5,560 nucleotides of DNA. Origin: an uncultured Flavobacteriales bacterium (GTDB lineage: Bacteria > Bacteroidota > Bacteroidia > Palsa-965). Position numbers and translations under genes: made by a program. The stretch lies in the NCBI GenBank assembly GCA_946478675.1, contig CAMLEF010000307.1, positions 1 to 5,560 of the forward strand. Reading direction: 5' to 3'. Under the pieces are notes generated by a model that saw only the letters and a program-made list of their open reading frames with translations, was not told the origin of the DNA and did not search any database. Of this stretch, positions 1 to 3,976 are shown one piece after another; the first letter of the stretch is position 1, and each line of letters starts with the position of its first letter.

Positions 1-369
1 GGCGGGCTCGTGCTGCTGCTCAGCATCGTGGTGCTGCTCGTCGCAACGCGTGTCGAACGCCCGGATGAAGAAGCGCGCGCATTCATGTTTACCACGCTCA
101 TCATCGCCAACCTCGGTTTGATCTATATCAACCGCTCGTACACGCGATCCTTCTTTGCGCTGCTGAAAGAAAAAAACGCTTCCGTCAAATATGTCGTCGG
201 TGGCGCGTTGTTGTTTCTCGCGATCGTTCTCTACGTGCCGGGATTGCGTGAGCTTTTCCACTTCGGTATGCTGAACGCCGCAGAAGTGCTGTTCTGTTTT
301 GCCGCCGGTGTTGCCGGAATGCTGGGCTTCGAGCTGATCAAACTCTGGCGGCGTAATTCACACCCCTGA
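1..369 (+). CDS. C-terminal part of a P-type cation-transporting ATPase (5' end outside window)
   Basis: The frame is open from base 1 and ends in TGA at 367-369, giving 122 visible residues. These form the end of a polytopic membrane protein. Hydrophobic segments lie at about residues 1-16, 27-44, 61-81 and 91-114, followed by a short basic tail (KLWRRNSHP). The pattern of a charged loop (RVERPDEEAR), then AFMFTTLIIANLG, a helix ending LRELFHFG, and a last helix ending GFELIKLW fits the C-terminal membrane domain (Cation_ATPase_C) of Ca2+/Mg2+/Na+-type P-type ATPases, which form the last transport helices in the inner membrane. The catalytic DKTGT, nucleotide-binding and actuator regions lie upstream and cannot be checked, so the transported ion is unknown. 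An internal GTG at 10 is in frame but is not the real start. The stop is 3 bp before the next gene, suggesting co-transcription. The family call rests on recall of the C-terminal pattern, not on a search. Confidence 0.8.
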   Translation, partial: GGLVLLLSIVVLLVATRVERPDEEARAFMFTTLIIANLGLIYINRSYTRSFFALLKEKNASVKYVVGGALLFLAIVLYVPGLRELFHFGMLNAAEVLFCFAAGVAGMLGFELIKLWRRNSHP

Positions 370-372
370 TCC

Positions 373-1761
373 ATGACCAATTCAAAAGACAAAACCGTAA
401 CCATTCATTTTCTCGGCGGCGCAGGAACCGTTACGGGATCGAAATACCTGCTTGTTACCGGCGGCAAAAAGCTGCTGATCGATTGCGGCATGTTCCAGGG
501 ATTGAAAGAGCTGCGGTTGCTGAACTGGGCGTATCCGCCGGTGAACATGGACGAGATCGATTTCGTTTTGCTGACGCATGGACATCTCGATCACACGGGC
601 TATTTGCCGAAGCTGGTGAAAGCCGGGTTCAAAGGCCGCATCATCGGCACGGCGCCGACGCTGGAAATTGCGAAGCTGATTCTTTTCGACAGCGCGCGCA
701 TCCAGGAAGAAGAAGCGAACCGCGCGAACAAATACGGTTTTTCGAAACATCATCCTGCGCGTCCGTTCTACGATACGAAAGACGTGGAAGAGACGCTGCC
801 GCATTTTCATTCCGCCGAACCGGAGCAATGGATTTCATTCGGTGAAGATATCCGTGCGCGTTTTTGTTACAACGGGCATATTCTCGGCGCCACGTTCATC
901 GAGCTCGAAGCAGGAGGAAAGCGTTTTGTTTTTTCCGGCGACGTCGGAAGAGAAAATGATCCGCTGATGTATCCGCCGCAAAAACCGAAGCAGGCCGATG
1001 TGCTGTTCATCGAGAGCACGTACGGCGATCGATTGCATCCGTCGGATGACGTGAAAGCGGCGCTGGCGGCGGTGATCAATCGCACGCTCGAACGCAACGG
1101 CACGGTGATCATTCCCGGTTTTGCCGTGGAGCGCATGCAGCTGCTGTTGTATTTGCTGGCGCAGCTGCGCATGAAAAACGCGATCCCGGATGTGCCGGTG
1201 TACATGGACAGCCCGATGGGAAAAGAAATGCTGTCGGTGTTCCGTTCGTTTCCGCAATGGCACAAGCTGTCGGAGAAAGAATGCGCGGAAGTGTTCGGGC
1301 CGGTGCATGTGGTGGAGTCTTTTCGCGAAACACAAACGGTGCTCGACAACCCGCAACCGAAGATCGTGATTGCCGGAAGCGGCATGGCGACCGGCGGGCG
1401 GGTGCTCAGCTACATGCAGAAGTACATTGGCGATGAGCGCTCGACGCTGCTGCTGGCGGGCTACCAGGCGGATGGAACGCGCGGGCGAAAATTGCTGGAA
1501 GGGGAGAAGACGGTGAAAATTTACGGGAAGATTTACGAGGTGAACGCAGAGGTGACGCTCGTTGAAGGGCTTTCCGCTCACGCCGACCAGGGCGAGCTGC
1601 TGCGCTGGATGAGCCAGTTGTCGCAGGCGCCGGAGAAAATTTTTATCGTGCACGGCGAAGCCTCCGGATCGCAGGGGCTGCAGCAGAAAATACAGCAGCA
1701 GTACGGTTGGGAATCGACCATTCCCGGCCTGTTCGACATCGTGGAAATTCCGGCGGTTTGA
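373..1761 (+). CDS. MBL-fold beta-CASP ribonuclease-like protein (RNA-processing exonuclease/endonuclease family)
   Basis: Complete 462-residue protein. Metallo-beta-lactamase motifs are all visible: Asp37 in LLIDCGMFQG, the zinc motif HGHLDH at 69-74, His169 in NGHILGA and Asp190 in FSGDVG. The beta-CASP insert follows: Glu214 in FIESTYGDR (motif A), the segment IVIAGSGMATGGR at 331-343 (motif B region) and His403 in GLSAHADQ (motif C). A final zinc-ligand-type His427 sits in FIVHGE. The order matches the COG1236-type family of the bacterial RNA degradation nuclease TTHA0252 and eukaryotic CPSF73; family members cut or trim RNA in the cytoplasm using two zinc ions. All expected catalytic residues are present, so it is probably active. 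It has no KH or extra RNA-binding domain, and its length is normal for the compact bacterial form. The start is the first ATG after the ATPase stop, with no Shine-Dalgarno sequence. RNase activity is inferred from the family; the RNA substrate is unknown. Confidence 0.93.
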   Translation: MTNSKDKTVTIHFLGGAGTVTGSKYLLVTGGKKLLIDCGMFQGLKELRLLNWAYPPVNMDEIDFVLLTHGHLDHTGYLPKLVKAGFKGRIIGTAPTLEIAKLILFDSARIQEEEANRANKYGFSKHHPARPFYDTKDVEETLPHFHSAEPEQWISFGEDIRARFCYNGHILGATFIELEAGGKRFVFSGDVGRENDPLMYPPQKPKQADVLFIESTYGDRLHPSDDVKAALAAVINRTLERNGTVIIPGFAVERMQLLLYLLAQLRMKNAIPDVPVYMDSPMGKEMLSVFRSFPQWHKLSEKECAEVFGPVHVVESFRETQTVLDNPQPKIVIAGSGMATGGRVLSYMQKYIGDERSTLLLAGYQADGTRGRKLLEGEKTVKIYGKIYEVNAEVTLVEGLSAHADQGELLRWMSQLSQAPEKIFIVHGEASGSQGLQQKIQQQYGWESTIPGLFDIVEIPAV

Positions 1762-1872
1762 TGAAAGTCATACCGCACATTGACCTTCGCCGGTGAATGC
1801 GGCACGGTATTTCGATTATTTTTACGGCAGATGAAACTCTTGCCGGTTCGCCCGGCCACAATACCAATCGTT
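1762..1872 (+). promoter_or_regulatory. hpf leader region with a GC-rich hairpin and only weak promoter matches
   Basis: This 111 bp gap separates the nuclease stop from the hpf start. A compact hairpin with 5-bp arms GCCGG (1842-1846) and CCGGC (1852-1856) and loop TTCGC lies 16 bp before the hpf ATG. An AT-rich stretch at 1817-1824 (TATTTTTA) differs from the Bacteroidota -7 box TAnnTTTG only at the last base, but no TTG lies at the right distance upstream. No Shine-Dalgarno sequence precedes the ATG. Whether hpf has its own promoter or is read from the operon cannot be decided here. Confidence 0.3.
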
Positions 1873-2148
1873 ATGGATATCACCATTCAATCGCTCCATT
1901 TCACAGCCCGTGAGCCGCTCACCGAGCTGATCAACTCCAAAGTGGAAAAACTCTCCCGCCTCAACAGCAAGATACAGGCGGCCGAAGTAACGCTCAGCCT
2001 CGATCATGCAGGCGGCGACGGCAATAAAGTCTGCGAGATCCGTCTCGTCGTTCCCGGCAACGATATTTTCGCGAAACGTCAGCGTGATTCGTTCGAAGCG
2101 GCGCTGGCTGAAGTAGTGGATGCGCTGGAACATCAGCTGAGGAAGTAA
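1873..2148 (+). CDS. hpf: Short ribosome hibernation promoting factor (HPF/RaiA, sigma-54 modulation family)
   Basis: 91-residue protein beginning MDITIQSLHFTARE, the usual opening of Bacteroidota HPF/YfiA proteins. Typical family features follow: a first helix (PLTELINSKVEKLSRL, 15-30), a strand AEVTLSLD (37-44), a strand EIRLVVPGNDIFAKRQ (55-70) and a C-terminal helix DSFEAALAEVVDALEHQLRK (72-91). Family members bind the 30S decoding channel and silence or dimerise ribosomes in stationary phase. This is the short form: it lacks the C-terminal dimerisation domain of long HPF. An upstream in-frame TTG at 1780 would add 31 residues (FRLFLRQMKLLPVRP and so on) that do not belong to the family, so ATG 1873 is preferred. 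It lies 111 bp after the nuclease gene and may have its own promoter. An intrinsic terminator follows 16 bp after the stop. Confidence 0.9.
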   Translation: MDITIQSLHFTAREPLTELINSKVEKLSRLNSKIQAAEVTLSLDHAGGDGNKVCEIRLVVPGNDIFAKRQRDSFEAALAEVVDALEHQLRK

Positions 2149-2164
2149 TTTCCCATTGCAATAC

Positions 2165-2198
2165 AAAAGCCGCTTTCAGCAATGAGGGCGGCTTTTTT
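2165..2198 (+). terminator. Intrinsic terminator after hpf
   Basis: The 9-bp stem arms AAAAGCCGC (2165-2173) and GCGGCTTTT (2188-2196) are exactly complementary around a 14-nt loop. The 3' side runs into six T (2193-2198). The stem starts 16 bp after the hpf stop codon, so it ends the left + strand operon. Confidence 0.88.
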
Positions 2199-2217
2199 AT
2201 TGCAATACTTCCAAAGA

Positions 2218-2281
2218 AAAAAAGTAAAAAGTAAACCTCGAAGGTTTCCAAAAACCTTCGAGGTTTACTTTTTACTTTTTT
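2218..2281. repeat. Perfect 30-bp-stem hairpin between convergent genes; probable bidirectional terminator or dispersed palindromic repeat
   Basis: Bases 2218-2247 and 2252-2281 are exact reverse complements around a 4-base loop (CCAA). The outer part of the left arm carries a short tandem AAAAAGT AAAAAGT. The inner part of each arm (2233-2247 and 2252-2266) is itself an inverted repeat, AAACCT-CGA-AGGTTT on the left, so the element can fold as one long stem or as two small hairpins. One side is A-rich and the other T-rich on either strand, and it sits between the 3' ends of hpf (+) and the CoA-transferase (-), which fits a two-way terminator. Hairpins built on CCTTCGAGGTT-like cores are, from memory, dispersed in many Bacteroidota genomes, so a REP-like repeat is the alternative. 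The structure is read directly; its role is inferred. Confidence 0.85.
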
Positions 2282-2306
2282 CATTACTTCTTCTCTCTCC
2301 AATCGC

Positions 2307-3584
2307 CTACCAGCACTTTCCATACAACCCATAACTCTGCTCTTCCAGCCACGCGCGATGATCGGGATGCGCAATGCCGATCAGCGCTTTCGCCCGCTGC
2401 GCAAGATTTTTTCCGTAGAGATATGCTGAGCCGTATTCCGTCACGATGTAATGCACATTCGCGCGCGTCGTCACCACGCCGGCACCCTGCTGCAGCATCG
2501 GGACGATCTTCGATGCGCCTTTCGACGTCACCGATTTCATCGCGATGATCGGTTTGCCGCCTTCGGAAAGCGATGCGCCGCGAATGAAATCCATTTGTCC
2601 GCCGACGCCGCTGTACATTTTCGGCCCGATGGAATCTGCGCAGACCTGTCCGCTGAGGTCGATCTCGATGGCGCTGTTGATCGCCGTCACTTTCGGGTTC
2701 TTGCGGATTACGGAAGTATCGTTCACGTAAGCGATATCGAGGAACAGCACCGAAGGATTGTTGTCGACGAAATCGTACAGCTTTCGGCTGCCGAGGACGA
2801 AGCCGGTGACGGTCTTGCCTGCGTGCTTCGCTTTTTTCGAATTGTTGACAATGCCTTTTTCGATCAGCGGCAGCAGTCCGTCGGAAAACATTTCTGTGTG
2901 CACGCCGAGATCTTTGTGTGACGAGAGGTAATGCAGCGCCGCATCCGGAATTCCGCCGATGCCCATTTGCAAGGTCGCGCCGTCATCTACCAGCTCAGCG
3001 ATATGCCGGCCGATCGCCAGCTCCTGCTCGTCGAGCGAAGAAGGGTTGCTTTCCGGGACAACGCTGTCGTTTTCCACCAGCGCGGCAAAGCGGCTCACGT
3101 GTACGAGCCCGTCTCCGAGCGTACGCGGGAAATTTTTGTTGATCACGCCGATCACGAGCTTCGCGGAATCCACGGCAGCTTTCGCCATATCGACGGACGT
3201 GCCGAGCGAGCACCAGCCGTGCTGATCGGGAGGCGAAACCATCACGAGCGCGGCGTCGAGCGGCAGGATGTTGCGGCGAAACAGCAGCGGCGCTTCACTG
3301 AGGAAAACGGGGATGTATTGTGCGCGGCCTTCGTTCACGGCTTTGCGCATATCGCCGGCGAGAAAGATCGCATTCGGATGAAATGCTTTTTCACAGCCGG
3401 GCTGCGCGATGGCAATGTTGCCTTCAAGATGCATGTGCACCGTTTCGACGTTTTCGAGCTCGTCTTTGCGTGCGGCGAGCGCATCAAGCAGCACGTGCGG
3501 CGTGGCTGCGGCGCCATGAATGAAAATGCGGGAGCCGGATCGGATCAGCGAAACGGCCTGTTGAGCGGAGACGGTAGTATACAT
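2307..3584 (-). CDS. Acetyl-CoA hydrolase / 4-hydroxybutyrate CoA-transferase family protein
   Basis: Complete 425-residue cytoplasmic enzyme of the class I CoA-transferase superfamily, the usual length for 4-hydroxybutyrate/acetyl-CoA transferases. The N-terminal half (about 1-180) includes GSRIFIHGAAATPHVLLDAL and VSPPDQHGWCSLGTSVD (117-132). The C-terminal half carries QMGIGGIPDA (206-215), the putative catalytic Glu231 in GVHTEMFSDG, the CoA-site-type loop SGVGGQMDFIRGA (325-337), VTEYGSAYLYGK (381-392) and IGIAHPDHR (402-410). Family members form a glutamyl-CoA thioester and move CoA between short acyl groups such as acetate, butyrate, 4-hydroxybutyrate or propionate, or hydrolyse acetyl-CoA. 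The substrate cannot be fixed from sequence. The gene stands alone, convergent with hpf and divergent from the adhesin gene, so context gives no pathway. ATG 3584 is the first in-frame Met and fits the family N-terminus; the next Met is residue 51. No Shine-Dalgarno sequence is present. Confidence 0.92.
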   Translation of the reverse strand: MYTTVSAQQAVSLIRSGSRIFIHGAAATPHVLLDALAARKDELENVETVHMHLEGNIAIAQPGCEKAFHPNAIFLAGDMRKAVNEGRAQYIPVFLSEAPLLFRRNILPLDAALVMVSPPDQHGWCSLGTSVDMAKAAVDSAKLVIGVINKNFPRTLGDGLVHVSRFAALVENDSVVPESNPSSLDEQELAIGRHIAELVDDGATLQMGIGGIPDAALHYLSSHKDLGVHTEMFSDGLLPLIEKGIVNNSKKAKHAGKTVTGFVLGSRKLYDFVDNNPSVLFLDIAYVNDTSVIRKNPKVTAINSAIEIDLSGQVCADSIGPKMYSGVGGQMDFIRGASLSEGGKPIIAMKSVTSKGASKIVPMLQQGAGVVTTRANVHYIVTEYGSAYLYGKNLAQRAKALIGIAHPDHRAWLEEQSYGLYGKCW

Positions 3585-3588
3585 GGGC

Positions 3589-3596
3589 CAAAATTA
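3589..3596 (-). promoter_or_regulatory. Candidate -7 promoter box (TAATTTTG) for the CoA-transferase gene
   Basis: Read on the - strand, the bases are TAATTTTG, an exact match to the Bacteroidota -7 box TAnnTTTG. The box ends only 4 bp before the ATG at 3584, so initiation at the usual distance would give a leaderless or nearly leaderless mRNA. No TTG (-33 element) is found at the normal distance, so the match may be chance. Confidence 0.35.
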
Positions 3597-3713
3597 ACGG
3601 CTGCCCGCGCGGTGACGGGTGATGCTTTGCTGCGCTGAAAATGATCAATATCAGTTGGGGCGATCGCCGGATTTTTTAAAGATGTGATCAAATTTTCCCG
3701 TTGTCGTGACTTC

Positions 3714-3757
3714 GGTCAAAGTCTGCCGGTAAATTCTGTTGCAACTTTGCGGCATTA
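3714..3757 (+). promoter_or_regulatory. Promoter-like module P1 (13-mer, 19-nt spacer, TTTGCGGCATTA)
   Basis: GGTCAAAGTCTGC (3714-3726) is followed by 19 nt and then TTTGCGGCATTA (3746-3757). The same arrangement recurs at 3912-3955. The -7-like part reads CAACTTTG, an imperfect TAnnTTTG. It would start a transcript running into the inverted repeat and terminator immediately downstream. The module is seen in the sequence; promoter activity is inferred. Confidence 0.5.
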
Positions 3758-3850
3758 CAGGTTACATAAATTTCAAACGGCAAACCTCCTTTGAAATTTT
3801 GTTTTTAATGGTTAGGGCAAGGGAGCTTTTGGTAGAGGCTCCCTTTTTTT
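3750..3850 (+). ncRNA. Candidate small RNA or terminated leader, about 100 nt
   Basis: Between module P1 and a strong terminator lies a short stretch with two stem-loops. The first pairs AAATTTCAAA (3768-3777) with TTTGAAATTT (3790-3799) around a 12-nt loop containing ACCTCC. The second is the terminator. No credible open reading frame starts here, and the next gene has its own promoter-like module beyond the terminator. This layout fits a stand-alone small RNA, or an attenuated leader for the adhesin gene. It matches no RNA family I recognise. The 5' end is a guess from the position of the -7-like box. Confidence 0.4.
3819..3850 (+). terminator. Intrinsic terminator within the intergenic region, not preceded by a protein gene
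   Basis: AAGGGAGC (3819-3826) pairs with GCTCCCTT (3838-3845) around an 11-nt loop, and a run of seven T spans 3844-3850. The stem is strong and the orientation is +. The nearest upstream gene points the other way, so this must end a transcript that begins inside the intergenic region or read-through from elsewhere. Confidence 0.8.
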
Positions 3851-3911
3851 ATTCCCGGCAAATGACCTGCCAGGTAAGGGTGTGATGAGGATCAAGAACG
3901 GTTTTGATGAT

Positions 3912-3955
3912 GGTCAAAGTCTGCGTTAGGAAGAGCGTCTACGTTTGCTGCATAA
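3912..3955 (+). promoter_or_regulatory. Promoter-like module P2 in front of the adhesin gene
   Basis: GGTCAAAGTCTGC (3912-3924) is followed by 19 nt and TTTGCTGCATAA (3944-3955). TACGTTTG at 3940-3947 is an exact Bacteroidota -7 box (TAnnTTTG). Initiation a few bases downstream would leave a leader of roughly 25 nt before the ATG at 3977, a plausible length. The usual -33 TTG is absent; the repeated 13-mer occupies that place. Confidence 0.6.
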
Positions 3956-3976
3956 ATATCCTAAAACCTATCAATC

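Larger units (their letters stand above)
3585..3976. other. 392-bp divergent intergenic region rich in regulatory-looking structure
   Basis: No convincing protein gene lies here. From left to right it holds the CoA-transferase promoter candidate, three palindromic GATC-containing sites (TGATCA at 3642 and 3685, GGCGATCGCC at 3659-3668), and a first promoter-like module (3714-3757). These are followed by a 10-bp inverted repeat (3768-3799), an intrinsic terminator (3819-3850), a small palindrome ACCTGCCAGGT (3865-3875), and a second promoter-like module (3912-3955) just before the adhesin gene. The longest + strand reading frame through 3739-3880 lacks a proper start and runs through the terminator. 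Confidence 0.7.

Noticed and set aside
835..1653. Long - strand open frame (272 codons) inside the nuclease gene
   Set aside because: It is antisense to a gene with all catalytic motifs. Its product is rich in His/Arg/Gln with no domain, typical of a mirror frame in GC-rich coding DNA.
1780..1872. Upstream TTG start adding 31 residues to HPF
   Set aside because: The extension does not fit the family, whose members start at the MDITIQS-type strand; ATG 1873 gives the expected length.
2931..3638. + strand open frame (235 codons) opposite the CoA-transferase
   Set aside because: Antisense to a complete, well conserved enzyme; Arg/His-rich product without recognisable features.
3865..3875. Palindrome ACCTGCCAGGT upstream of promoter module P2
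   Set aside because: 5-bp arms are too short to call an operator without conservation or a second copy.
3739..3882. A + strand reading frame encoding LCGITGYINF near its start, reminiscent of the N-terminus of class II glutamine amidotransferases such as asparagine synthetase (MCGIxGxxN)
   Set aside because: The codon before the Cys is CTT, not a start. The likeness covers only about ten residues, no HRGPD-type motif follows, and the frame runs through the terminator. Probably chance, or at most a tiny remnant.
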